A stretch of DNA of 64,000 nt from JABAAE01 sp036336715 (GTDB taxonomy: Bacteria > Planctomycetota > Planctomycetia > Pirellulales > Pirellulaceae). The position numbers and the translations under genes were made by a program. The stretch lies in the NCBI GenBank assembly GCA_036336715.1, contig JAYZFP010000203.1:1-64000 (forward strand), written 5' to 3'. Of the stretch, positions 25,312-34,630 are shown in pieces. Numbering within the stretch: position 1 is the stretch's first letter; every line of letters begins with the position of its first letter. The notes beneath the pieces are model-generated. The model ran no database searches. It was not told the DNA's origin and saw only the letters and a list, made by a program, of their open reading frames with translations.

Positions 25312-28071
25312 ATGGCTTCGTTTTTAACAATTCCACTGATGTTCTGGTTGGGGGTGGCTGCAATTGCGTCCCCAATCATCATTCATCTGTTGAATCGCCG
25401 CCGCTTCAAAATTGTTGACTGGGCGGCCATGGAATTCCTGCTCAATGCCAACAGGAGGAATCGCCGTCGTATTCAACTGGAGAACATCATCCTGCTGATT
25501 CTCCGCTGCATCGCGATTTTCCTTGTCGGGTGTCTGCTGGCTCGTCCTTTTTTTCCAAACGAAGCCAACCTGCTCGGCAACCAGCAGCAGTTTGACAGGA
25601 TCGTTGTGCTGGATGATTCCTTCAGCATGAATGTCCGAACAGGTAATAAGAAATTGTTCGAGGTGGCGAAAGAAAAGGTCAAGGAGTTTGCCAAGGTGCT
25701 GGCGGAGGACAAGGCTTCCAACACGTTGTCGATTTACCTGGCATCCGACATGGAGAACCCGGCCATTTCCCAGATGGATGTCACGGCTGAAACTCTGACG
25801 GAAATCAACGATGCGGTCGATGAGATTCGTTGTTCCGATTTTCCGGCCCGTTTTGATGAGGGCCTGCGGGCGATGGTGGATCTGACGAGCGGGCGAAAAG
25901 AGGGACGCAACCGGATTTTTTACCTGGTGACCGACCTGAGGGAAAAGGATTGGTGGTTCAGTTCACAGAACGAAGAGGGGCACCCTGCGCAGAATCTGAT
26001 CAAGGAGGTTGCTGATAACACTCCGCTGGGTTGCTATCTCGTCGATATCGGGGACGAGGCTGCCGATGGAGTCAACCTTGCGATCACGGACATCCGGCCG
26101 GAGTCCCCTCTCAGTTCAGGCCGCGAAAACACGTTCTATGTTACCGTTACCAATTTCGGAACCTCGGCCGTAAGGGATGTCCGTCTCGAGTTTTACGAAA
26201 CGGCGGATGCGGTCGCGGATACCGAATTCATCAGTATCATCGAGCCGGGGCAATCGAACTCGGTAGTCAGGTCCTTTCCGGTGACCTACAGCCTGGACGA
26301 TCCCGAGACTTTTGAGGACGCCGAAACGGTTGCCAACCAGGCGCAGTACTGGAAAGTCTGGGCCGAGCTGCATGTGGATGACGTGGAAAAGGACCTGGTC
26401 GAGCTGGACAGCAAGCGCTACTACGCCGCCAAGGTCAAACAGGGTGTCTCTGTGTTGCTGGTCGACGGTGATCCTTCTGCAATCGAAGATCGTTCCGAAA
26501 CCTATTACCTGAGGCGGGCCATTCAGCCAGTCGACGCTGTTTCCGGCTTTTTGCCGACGGTGGTAAGTGTCAGTGAATTATCATCCACTGATTTTTCCCG
26601 GTACCAGATCATCTACCTCTGCAACGTGGATGAGCTTTCCGAGGGACAGCTTGAGTCGCTGGAGCAGTGGGTTGGAGAAGGGGGGAGCCTGGTGTTGATG
26701 CTGGGTGACCAGGTCAACGAATCCATCTTTAACCGCCAATTCTATTTCGATCCGCGGAAAGCAAAGGAACATGCGGAGAATCGTGGAGTCAGTGACCTCG
26801 CCCGACTGCAGGGGGGAGGCGGGCTGTCTCCTGTCCGGCTGGTCAGGATGGAAGGCGATGTGAACCAGGAAAACTGGGTAAATCTCGACGTCGGCGAGTC
26901 GCGCAGCCAGGTAACGCGCGTTTTCGAGGGACAGGGGAATATTGCCGTCAGCCTCGTCAACTTCTACAGCTGGTGGACAAGTCAGCAGGCAGGATTCAAC
27001 CCGATCATCGAGCCGGTTTCTCCTGTGATCAATACGGGAAATCATTACAAGTTTGGCCCCGCCCATGCAAAATCGCCCGAGTTCACCACTGATCCAGCGG
27101 TTTCCCAGGAGCGGGAAAGAGCGTTTGAGGTCAATTCCCGGGCTATCGAAATCGGTGCCGAGTTTGTGATCTCGGATGTCCTGGGGCAATTCGGTCAGTA
27201 TCCTGTCCGCCTGACCAGCAGTTCTGACGCCAAATTCAGCCTGGGGGGAAAGGTCACATCCGAATTGTTGCTTAACGAGGTCCCTAGGCCGCAAGATGCA
27301 GAAAAGCATGCGTATGGCTGCTGGAGGTTTCGCTATGCCAATGGTGATACATGGGTTGTGACCCCCGAGAGGGCCGAGAATGTCGAAGACCGGGGTGAGA
27401 ACACCAACGTCTTGGCCCGTTTTAACGATGAATCCAGCCAGATGGCGATCGTGGAAAAGAGGTTCGGTCAGGGCCGGGTGGTGGCCTTTACCTTTCCAGG
27501 CGACGAAGATTGGACGAACCTGCCGCAGGTCGGTTCAGCCAATATCATCCTGCACATGGAAATGTGTGAATACCTTTCGCGGAAGGAATCGCTGGATAGC
27601 CCGACCGTAGGTGAGGGGATTTCCGAGGTGATCGATATCTCCAAGGTGAAAACCAACGCGGTGATCTCACCACCCAAGGGGGAGAAAAGAAATGTCAGTG
27701 CCACTTCGGGAGACAGTCCCGAGGGGGCGATGGCCAAGTATCGAAAAGTGGTTTTGCCACGTATGAGCGATTCCGGCTTTTATGAGATGACGCTGACCCG
27801 CCTGGAAAAGGAAAATGGTGAGGATGTTTCTGAAAACCGGATTTTTGCGGCCAATGTCGAAACCGGTGAGGGCAACCTGAAGCGACTCGACCTGCAGGCG
27901 GTTGGCAGCGACTATTTCGGCGAAAAGGTCAAACTGATTGCCGGTCCAAGCATGTCAACCCAGACTGTGGAGGGGGCCCGGACCGAGTACTGGATCTATG
28001 TTCTGTTTCTGCTGGGTGGCATCCTGATCCTCGAACAATTCCTGGGATGGCTGTTTGGACGCAATCGGTGA
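25312..28071 (+). CDS. BatA-like membrane protein with vWA, CARDB-like and amidotransferase-like regions
   Basis: The 919-residue protein opens with the BatA/aerotolerance N-terminal module: two membrane helices flanking HLLNRRRFKIVDWAAMEFL. A vWA domain follows (about 95-270) with MIDAS DDSFSMN. About 265-360 is a beta-sandwich region like CARDB (RENTFYVTVTNFGTSAVRDV), and 385-480 is a class-I glutamine-amidotransferase-like segment (VSVLLVDGDPSAIEDR ... GSLVLMLGDQVN) without an evident catalytic Cys. A single membrane helix lies near the C-terminus (VLFLLGGILILEQFLGWLFG). It is 31 bases after the DUF58 gene, in the MoxR operon, and is expected to sit in the inner membrane with its long domain outside or inside the envelope. 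Confidence 0.85.
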   Translation: MASFLTIPLMFWLGVAAIASPIIIHLLNRRRFKIVDWAAMEFLLNANRRNRRRIQLENIILLILRCIAIFLVGCLLARPFFPNEANLLGNQQQFDRIVVLDDSFSMNVRTGNKKLFEVAKEKVKEFAKVLAEDKASNTLSIYLASDMENPAISQMDVTAETLTEINDAVDEIRCSDFPARFDEGLRAMVDLTSGRKEGRNRIFYLVTDLREKDWWFSSQNEEGHPAQNLIKEVADNTPLGCYLVDIGDEAADGVNLAITDIRPESPLSSGRENTFYVTVTNFGTSAVRDVRLEFYETADAVADTEFISIIEPGQSNSVVRSFPVTYSLDDPETFEDAETVANQAQYWKVWAELHVDDVEKDLVELDSKRYYAAKVKQGVSVLLVDGDPSAIEDRSETYYLRRAIQPVDAVSGFLPTVVSVSELSSTDFSRYQIIYLCNVDELSEGQLESLEQWVGEGGSLVLMLGDQVNESIFNRQFYFDPRKAKEHAENRGVSDLARLQGGGGLSPVRLVRMEGDVNQENWVNLDVGESRSQVTRVFEGQGNIAVSLVNFYSWWTSQQAGFNPIIEPVSPVINTGNHYKFGPAHAKSPEFTTDPAVSQERERAFEVNSRAIEIGAEFVISDVLGQFGQYPVRLTSSSDAKFSLGGKVTSELLLNEVPRPQDAEKHAYGCWRFRYANGDTWVVTPERAENVEDRGENTNVLARFNDESSQMAIVEKRFGQGRVVAFTFPGDEDWTNLPQVGSANIILHMEMCEYLSRKESLDSPTVGEGISEVIDISKVKTNAVISPPKGEKRNVSATSGDSPEGAMAKYRKVVLPRMSDSGFYEMTLTRLEKENGEDVSENRIFAANVETGEGNLKRLDLQAVGSDYFGEKVKLIAGPSMSTQTVEGARTEYWIYVLFLLGGILILEQFLGWLFGRNR

Positions 28072-28094
28072 TAGAGCGTTTGGGAGAAAGATAG

Positions 28095-31000
28095 ATGGCA
28101 AATTTCCTGAAACCCGGTCATTTCCTGCTGGCAACCTGGGTTGGATTGTGGGGAGCACAGGCAGGCCTGGTGAAAGCACAGGTCAAGCTCCAGATCCAGG
28201 ATGCTCCAACCGTGAAAAAGGTGGTGCCCCGGGTGGGCAAGGCAGGCGACCAACGGGCCGAAGACAAGAAGGCAAAACAGAACGAGGAAAAGTATGCCGG
28301 TGGGGCGGCGCTGAAGACCAACTCCGATCTCGAGGACCTGCTCAAGCGGGCCTCTGCATTTGTCAATGAAAAAAACTACCGCAATGCGACCATCCTCTGG
28401 GACCGGGTTTTGGCCGAAAGCCAGAACAGCCTGATTACCCGGGACGGAGAGACGTTCATTTCCCTGGTTCGCCAGGTCGAACAGACGATCCGGGCGCTCC
28501 CTCCCAACGGGCTTCAGGTCTACCGGATTTCTGCTGACGGAAAGGCGCGGGCCCTGATGCCAGGCGCACCTGCAGAGGCTGAAGAGGAATCTCTTGCCCA
28601 ACTGGTTCGACTCTATTTTATGAGTTCGTTGGGTGATGATGCGGCTTACGAGCTGGGCTGCCGGGCGCTGGATCGACGGGACTTTGTCGGTGCCAGCCGG
28701 ATGTTTTCAAAAATCCTCGTGGAGCATCCCGATCCGTCGGTCAGCAAGAACGGCGTTCTGGCCAGGCTGGCAATTGCCGCCGGCAACCTGGGCGACCGGG
28801 AGGCGGCCGACCGGGCGCTTGCGGGCGCCGAAGGCGCTGCTGACGATGAATCCCTGATTCAGCAGGTGCAACAGCACCTGGATTACATCGAACGTAACCG
28901 GGTAGCGGTCGCCGTGGGAGGCGAATCGGTCAGCATGCGGCTCAGCGGTCCGGATCGTTCGGGAGTGATGCCGGACCTGCCCGAAAGTGCCGTAAATGGC
29001 GATTTGACGCAGGGGTATGAATTCCGGTTTCCCTTTGCTTTTGCCAACGAAGGTGCGGACTCCAAGCTGGGAAGGGTTTTTCGCGGCGGTTCGAGCGAGC
29101 GGGAGCAGACGGATACCGCCATCTCGGCTCTCTCCCAAAGATGGAAAACCGAAAAATGGCAGCCTGCGAACCAGATTCTATTCGCCAATAACCGGATCGT
29201 TCTCAAAACCACCAACGACCTTGTCTGCATCGATGCCACTACCCAGTCGGACCTGGCGATCTGGCATTCGCTGTGGTTGAATCATTTCGCACTGGATGAT
29301 GCTTCCTGGAATGCCAAGACCTACGGTGCCAACGCCCGCAACCGGAACGGCTCCACACTGCCCATCAAATTCCCCAAGAATGAAAGCGAGGGCTGGTATT
29401 TCTTTGACCGGATCCATCAGTCGATGTCGATTCACAATGGCGTGGTCTTCACCATCGAAGGAAAGAACTATTCCCAGTTGGATGGCTCACCTCCCCGGAC
29501 CACACGCAGCAACACCACCCGTAATTTCAACCAGCCGATCAACCTGACCCGCTCCCGGACCAACTACCTTACCGCCTACGATCTGAAAACCGGGAAGGTG
29601 CAGTGGACCCGGAGTGCCTTTGAAAAGAATGACACCGATCAGGAAGAAGAGGGGGTTAGCCAGGGCAAGGTAGGTTTCCTTGGGACCCCGGTTCCCTTTG
29701 GCAACCTGCTCCTTTGTCCGGTGACCGAGGGTGGAGCGATTTCAATCTATGCGATGGATGCCACCAAAAAGGGGAAAACGGCCTGGAAGACCTTTCTCTG
29801 CGATGATCCGTCTGAAGGAGTGCAACATTTTTCGCCGGTGGAAATTGCCATTGCCGGGCAGGATGCTTACGTGACCTGTGGATCGGGTGTGCTGTTTGCC
29901 CTCAATGCGGCTACCGGGAACATCCAGTTTGCCCGTCGTTACCAGCGGGATGGAAAAAAGGAAAAGGTCCAGACCTCCTATAACCAGAATCAGGAAATGC
30001 TGCTTTCCAGTGGTTGGGCCGACAATACCGTCATTGCATGGAAAAACGCCCTGATCGTCATGGCCTCCGATCATGATTACCTGTTTGCAGTCGATCGGAG
30101 AAATGGGAAATTTCTCTGGGATGCGCCCCGCATTCCTTTCGACGAGGATGTGGATCACGCTTACTGCCTGGGGCATTGCCATGACCTGTTGCTGATGGCC
30201 ACCAACAAGTCGATTCTCTGCTACAGCCTGGCGGGTGACGGAAAGTTGCAGTGGTACCAGAAGCTGGGTGGGAATTCCTTTGGAAGAGGGTTCATGACCA
30301 GCGAGGCCGCTTACATCCCGGTCGAGGATTCCATTGTCAAGTACGATCTGAAAACAGGAAAAAGGGTGTTGCAGGTCGAGGTCAACCTGGGAGCCGAAAA
30401 CAAGGTGGGCAACCTGTTCAGCGATGGAAAGCAGATCTGGGTAGTTGGCTTGAACCGCGTGGTCGGTCTGAGGAGTTTGCGTGACCGGTTGGTCGAGCTG
30501 GGGCAAAAAATTGCCGCTGGCGAAAGCAGTGCACTGGGAGAGCGTCTCAAGATTTATGCCAAGCTGGAAGAATACGACAAGGCACTCATGGACGCGCAGG
30601 AACTTTACCGGCGGGAGGCAGCAGATCCGGCAGCCGCTCTGAAGCAACTGTTGACCCACTTGTCCAAGAGCCGGATTGCCACCGGGGCAGCATCGGCCAC
30701 CCTGGAGTTCCTCGATGCTCTTTTGCTCAAGGAACGAGACGCCCGTGTATTTCGTGAGGTGGTTGGAAATGATTACCAGGTCTTTTTTGAAGCGGCCAGG
30801 TCGGCCGTCAAGGTGGGTGACCCGAATGCAGTGGGCAGGGTTCTGCGCTGGACCGGGTATGAGGTTTCCCGTGGATTCCGTTCGGCGGTCGTCAAGTTCC
30901 TGAGCGAAAATCCACCTGACCTGGAAGGGGTGCTGGCGGTGACTGCTGAAGCCGGTGAGCAGCAGTTGTTGACGCTGATTCCGATTGTTGCCCGTGTGAG

Positions 31001-32021
31001 GGCTTCCAACGGTGTCCTGGTTGAGATGCTGAAAAATGATTCGGAGTCGGTCCGGATTGCAGCAGCCAGCGAGTTGGCGTTGCTGGGAGACAAGGCTTGC
31101 CTTCCGGCCGCTTTTGACCTGCTCGAATCCGACAGGACCAATGTTCGAATCGAGGCTTTCCTGATTTTGAAAAATGTGACTGCCGCCGACCTGCCGTTTG
31201 CCGCAAATGGTACCCCGGAGGAGCGGGCGGCCGCCCGGGCAGCCTGGGGTAAATGGCTCGATGAAAACTATGAAACGCTCGAAGTCCGTAAACCCGTTCA
31301 GCTCCGTTTTGGCCGAGTGCTGATCGCCACCTCGCAGAAAATGATGGAATTCAGTATCGGCAAGGACCTGGTCAAGGAAAAGGAAACGGCAGGCTACCGT
31401 CCGGAGGACCTGTCCACGACACGATTTGGTAGCAAGGTGATCGCCGAGTACACCAACTCGATGATCCGCGAACTGGATCTCAGCGAAAAGGAAGTCGCCA
31501 AAATTGCATTGGCCAGCCCACCCCGCAGCGTGCGGAAACTCACCAATGGGAATTATCTTGTGGCGTGGCGGGATACCACCAAACCCGTCGTGGAACTGGA
31601 TTCCCGCGGAAAAGTGGTTTGGCAGGCAAAGAACCTGGGCGGGATTGCGTATGCGGCGGAACGCCTGGACTCCGGCAACACGCTGATCACTCTCAGCAAG
31701 TCAGTGGTGGAAATCGATGAGGATTCAAACATCGTTTACCAGCTTGCCGGGGCGCAGGGAGTTTCCAATTGCAAGGAGGCCCGGCGGCTGCCCAATGGAA
31801 ACACGCTGGTGGTGTATTCCACCTTTGTTTCCATTTTTGACAAGGATAAAAACCAGGTTCTGAGAATCCGTGGTTCTTTCACTCCCAAGAGTGCGCTCCA
31901 GTTGAGAGACGGCCGGATCCTGGTCGCCCACGCAACGGGTGTCAGGATGTTTGACAACCAAGGAACGAAAATCGGCGATGATTTCGTGAATGAAAATGTC
32001 AATTCCATCTGGGAATACTGA
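28095..32021 (+). CDS. Exported TPR / PQQ-propeller / HEAT / ASST-like propeller protein
   Basis: The 1308-residue exported protein (signal peptide ending GLVKAQ) has several parts. An N-terminal helical TPR-like region (about 70-280) is followed by a PQQ-type propeller (about 330-790; YDLKTGKVQWTRS, VDRRNGKFLWDAP, CYSLAGDGKLQWYQKLGG) and a helical stretch with HEAT-like units (about 930-1070; RIAAASELALLGDKACLPAA). The C-terminal propeller is built from 'NGNTLV'-type blades (RLDSGNTLITLSKSVVEIDED, RLPNGNTLVVYSTFVSIFDKD), which resemble arylsulfotransferase-like repeats. No enzymatic residues were recognised. It lies inside the MoxR operon (23 bases after the BatA-like gene, 33 before the next), so it is probably a client or scaffold of that system. 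Confidence 0.8.
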   Translation: MANFLKPGHFLLATWVGLWGAQAGLVKAQVKLQIQDAPTVKKVVPRVGKAGDQRAEDKKAKQNEEKYAGGAALKTNSDLEDLLKRASAFVNEKNYRNATILWDRVLAESQNSLITRDGETFISLVRQVEQTIRALPPNGLQVYRISADGKARALMPGAPAEAEEESLAQLVRLYFMSSLGDDAAYELGCRALDRRDFVGASRMFSKILVEHPDPSVSKNGVLARLAIAAGNLGDREAADRALAGAEGAADDESLIQQVQQHLDYIERNRVAVAVGGESVSMRLSGPDRSGVMPDLPESAVNGDLTQGYEFRFPFAFANEGADSKLGRVFRGGSSEREQTDTAISALSQRWKTEKWQPANQILFANNRIVLKTTNDLVCIDATTQSDLAIWHSLWLNHFALDDASWNAKTYGANARNRNGSTLPIKFPKNESEGWYFFDRIHQSMSIHNGVVFTIEGKNYSQLDGSPPRTTRSNTTRNFNQPINLTRSRTNYLTAYDLKTGKVQWTRSAFEKNDTDQEEEGVSQGKVGFLGTPVPFGNLLLCPVTEGGAISIYAMDATKKGKTAWKTFLCDDPSEGVQHFSPVEIAIAGQDAYVTCGSGVLFALNAATGNIQFARRYQRDGKKEKVQTSYNQNQEMLLSSGWADNTVIAWKNALIVMASDHDYLFAVDRRNGKFLWDAPRIPFDEDVDHAYCLGHCHDLLLMATNKSILCYSLAGDGKLQWYQKLGGNSFGRGFMTSEAAYIPVEDSIVKYDLKTGKRVLQVEVNLGAENKVGNLFSDGKQIWVVGLNRVVGLRSLRDRLVELGQKIAAGESSALGERLKIYAKLEEYDKALMDAQELYRREAADPAAALKQLLTHLSKSRIATGAASATLEFLDALLLKERDARVFREVVGNDYQVFFEAARSAVKVGDPNAVGRVLRWTGYEVSRGFRSAVVKFLSENPPDLEGVLAVTAEAGEQQLLTLIPIVARVRASNGVLVEMLKNDSESVRIAAASELALLGDKACLPAAFDLLESDRTNVRIEAFLILKNVTAADLPFAANGTPEERAAARAAWGKWLDENYETLEVRKPVQLRFGRVLIATSQKMMEFSIGKDLVKEKETAGYRPEDLSTTRFGSKVIAEYTNSMIRELDLSEKEVAKIALASPPRSVRKLTNGNYLVAWRDTTKPVVELDSRGKVVWQAKNLGGIAYAAERLDSGNTLITLSKSVVEIDEDSNIVYQLAGAQGVSNCKEARRLPNGNTLVVYSTFVSIFDKDKNQVLRIRGSFTPKSALQLRDGRILVAHATGVRMFDNQGTKIGDDFVNENVNSIWEY

Positions 32022-32054
32022 TTTACCAACCGGTAGAAAGCGATAACAGAAAAA

Positions 32055-34604
32055 GTGATTTTTGCGAATGCATTTTTGCGATGGGTTGTGAATTCCCAGC
32101 CAGGGGACGACCGGCAGCCCGAATTCAGCTGGATGAATCTGCCGGAATCAGGCTACGTCTTTGTCTTTCTGGGGGTGGTTGTCTTACTGGGGCTGTTTGT
32201 CTTCTGGACCTACGTAAGGGAGCTGAAAACCTGTCCATTCGGTTTGCGGATCACTCTCGGGGTGCTTCGCTTTTCGGTGCTGTTTCTGCTGGCCCTGGTG
32301 TTTCTCAAGCCATCGATTTCTTTCCGCCGGGAAATCGTAAGGAAGCCCAATATTGTGCTGGCCCTGGATGTGTCGAGTTCCATGGACATTCAGGATCAAT
32401 ACCGGGACCCGGCCATGGTCAAGCAGTTGGCAGAGAAATTCGGTTTTTCCGAGGAGGATCTCAGGGAAGGCAAGGTATCCAGAACACGGATCCTGGCCCA
32501 GGCTCTTTCCAGGAACGAACAGGGATTTATCCGCGATCTGAGGAAAAAGGGTTCCGTTCGGGTCAATGAATTTGAACTGGTCAACCGAACCGCTACCACG
32601 TTCAACTCTGAGTCTGGTGAAGATTCGGAAACTGCAGGGGCGACCGCAGCGGGTGGCGAGGATCCACCGCAGGATCCGGAAAATGGCCAACGCACCTACG
32701 AAATTGATCTTCAGCCAAAGGGGCGTGGCACCAACATCTGGCTGGCCCTGAGGGACGCGTTGGAGACCACCCAGCTGTCGACGGTCGTGCTGGTCTCTGA
32801 CGGCCAGACGACGACCGAAGACGATCCCTACCACATCGCCCGGGAAGCCAAAAAGAAAAACATCCAGGTTCTGACCGTCGGAATCGGCGATCCTTACAAG
32901 TCGAAAAACGTATGGGTCGACAAGCTGTACGTACCATTCAATGCAGTGAACCCGGGCGATCCGTTTGATATTTCTGCCGAAATCAAATTCCAGCGAGTGG
33001 ATGTTCGCAACCTGAACGTGGAGCTGGTCCGCCAGGAGGTGATTGGCGACTCACTGGGTCCGGAGGAGGACCCGGTTTCCCAGGTCGTGACCCTTCCGGC
33101 CAAGACGGACGAAGAGGACAACCAGGGGATGGTCGAAGTCAAATTCAAGCCCCGTTTGACTCGCAGTGGCAAATTCCGTTACCGGTTGAGGATTCTAACA
33201 GAAATACCGGACGAGGAAAAAAACGAGGACAACGAAAAGGTGGCGGATCGTGAAGTCGTTGTTACCGAAGAGACCTCCCGAGTGTTGCTGATCGCCGGTT
33301 CCCCCACCTGGGAATACCAACTGGTTCAACGGTTGATTCAGCGGGATCCAACCTACCGTTTGAGCTGTTGGCTGCAATCGATGGATCTTGAGCGTCAGCA
33401 GGAAGGCAATGAACCGATTGACCGACTGCCAGGGACCTTCCAGGAGATGAGCGACTACAACGCCGTGATCCTGATTGACCCCGATCCGCAAAAGGACCTC
33501 GACAGGAATTTCTTTGATCTGCTGGAAAAATTTGTAGAAGAAAAAGCGGGCGGCGTGATGTTCATGGCAGGTCCCAAGTACACCCCGATGACGCTTTCCC
33601 TCAGCAAGTCAGAAGGGCTCCGCAATATTCTGCCGGTGGAGTTTCCCGATTCCTCCTCGACCCTGATCGGTATCGATGGCTCGGCATCCACGTCCACCCG
33701 GATGGAAATCAACATCCCCAATATCGGGCACCAGGTGATGCGTTTTTTCCAGGAAACGAATGAAAATCTTAACCAGTGGCAGGCGATGCCGGGTGTTTAC
33801 TGGAGTTACCCGGCGGCCCGGGCCAAACCGATTACCAAGATCCTGATCGAACACGGCGACATTACCCTGGCAGTGGATTCGGAGAATCCAAGGCCTTTGC
33901 TGGTCAGTGGTCGCTACGGCCTGGGGAACACCCTGTACATGGGTTTCAATGGCACCTGGAGATGGCGGCGGATTGGACGCCAGGCTCATTATTTTGACGC
34001 TTTCTGGATCAACGTGGTGAAATTCCTCGTTTCCAACCGGTCCCTGCAGGCCTCCAGCCGGGGAATTGTCGGTACCGACAAGCCGGACTTTGAAATTGGT
34101 GAGCGAATTGACTTTCGGGCGACTGTCTTTGACCCCACCATGAAGAAAATGGAGGTCGACTCCCTGGACGGAGAGTTGATCCTTAATGGTGAGCGGATCG
34201 AGTCCCTCAGGTTCAAGAAGGTCACCCCCGGCGAGTACAAGGCATCCTGGGTGGCCAACCAGACCGGTTCCCCGGAAGTGCGACTGGATGTTGGCGGTGC
34301 CGTGCTGAACGCGACCGTCAAGGTTGATGAGCCCAGGGCAGAATACAAATCGACTGCCCTGAATGTTTCAGCATTGCGTGAAATTGCCAGGGAATCGGGG
34401 GGAGAGTATTTTTCCATCGACAACCTGGAGCAGTTGCCGGATGTGATTCCCCGGCAGGACCGGATCATCCCGCAGTTGACCGCTCCGGAGCCGATCTGGG
34501 GCATGCCCGAAGTCCGCCGGGAATTCCTCTTGATCTGTTTTTTCCTGCCTTTCGTCCTGCTGACAATCGAATGGGCGATTCGAAAAGCCTACAAGCTGCT
34601 TTAA
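32055..34604 (+). CDS. Membrane-anchored vWA protein with amidotransferase-like region
   Basis: The 849-residue protein has two N-terminal membrane helices (about 32-52 and 66-85), a vWA domain whose MIDAS is intact (NIVLALDVSSSMDIQDQY), and an insert of low-complexity acidic sequence within it (EDSETAGATAAGGEDPPQDP). A region like a glutamine-amidotransferase fold follows (about 405-620; VLLIAGSPTWEYQLVQRL, VEEKAGGVMFMAGP), and a C-terminal membrane helix ends the protein. The start is a GTG at 32055; an ATG at 32133 would lose the first 26 residues but keep both membrane helices. It is the second MoxR-operon protein of this design, resembling the 919-residue protein in order of parts but not in sequence detail. 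Confidence 0.82.
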   Translation: MIFANAFLRWVVNSQPGDDRQPEFSWMNLPESGYVFVFLGVVVLLGLFVFWTYVRELKTCPFGLRITLGVLRFSVLFLLALVFLKPSISFRREIVRKPNIVLALDVSSSMDIQDQYRDPAMVKQLAEKFGFSEEDLREGKVSRTRILAQALSRNEQGFIRDLRKKGSVRVNEFELVNRTATTFNSESGEDSETAGATAAGGEDPPQDPENGQRTYEIDLQPKGRGTNIWLALRDALETTQLSTVVLVSDGQTTTEDDPYHIAREAKKKNIQVLTVGIGDPYKSKNVWVDKLYVPFNAVNPGDPFDISAEIKFQRVDVRNLNVELVRQEVIGDSLGPEEDPVSQVVTLPAKTDEEDNQGMVEVKFKPRLTRSGKFRYRLRILTEIPDEEKNEDNEKVADREVVVTEETSRVLLIAGSPTWEYQLVQRLIQRDPTYRLSCWLQSMDLERQQEGNEPIDRLPGTFQEMSDYNAVILIDPDPQKDLDRNFFDLLEKFVEEKAGGVMFMAGPKYTPMTLSLSKSEGLRNILPVEFPDSSSTLIGIDGSASTSTRMEINIPNIGHQVMRFFQETNENLNQWQAMPGVYWSYPAARAKPITKILIEHGDITLAVDSENPRPLLVSGRYGLGNTLYMGFNGTWRWRRIGRQAHYFDAFWINVVKFLVSNRSLQASSRGIVGTDKPDFEIGERIDFRATVFDPTMKKMEVDSLDGELILNGERIESLRFKKVTPGEYKASWVANQTGSPEVRLDVGGAVLNATVKVDEPRAEYKSTALNVSALREIARESGGEYFSIDNLEQLPDVIPRQDRIIPQLTAPEPIWGMPEVRREFLLICFFLPFVLLTIEWAIRKAYKLL

Positions 34605-34630
34605 ATTCCAAATTGAACTGAAATCCAAAC

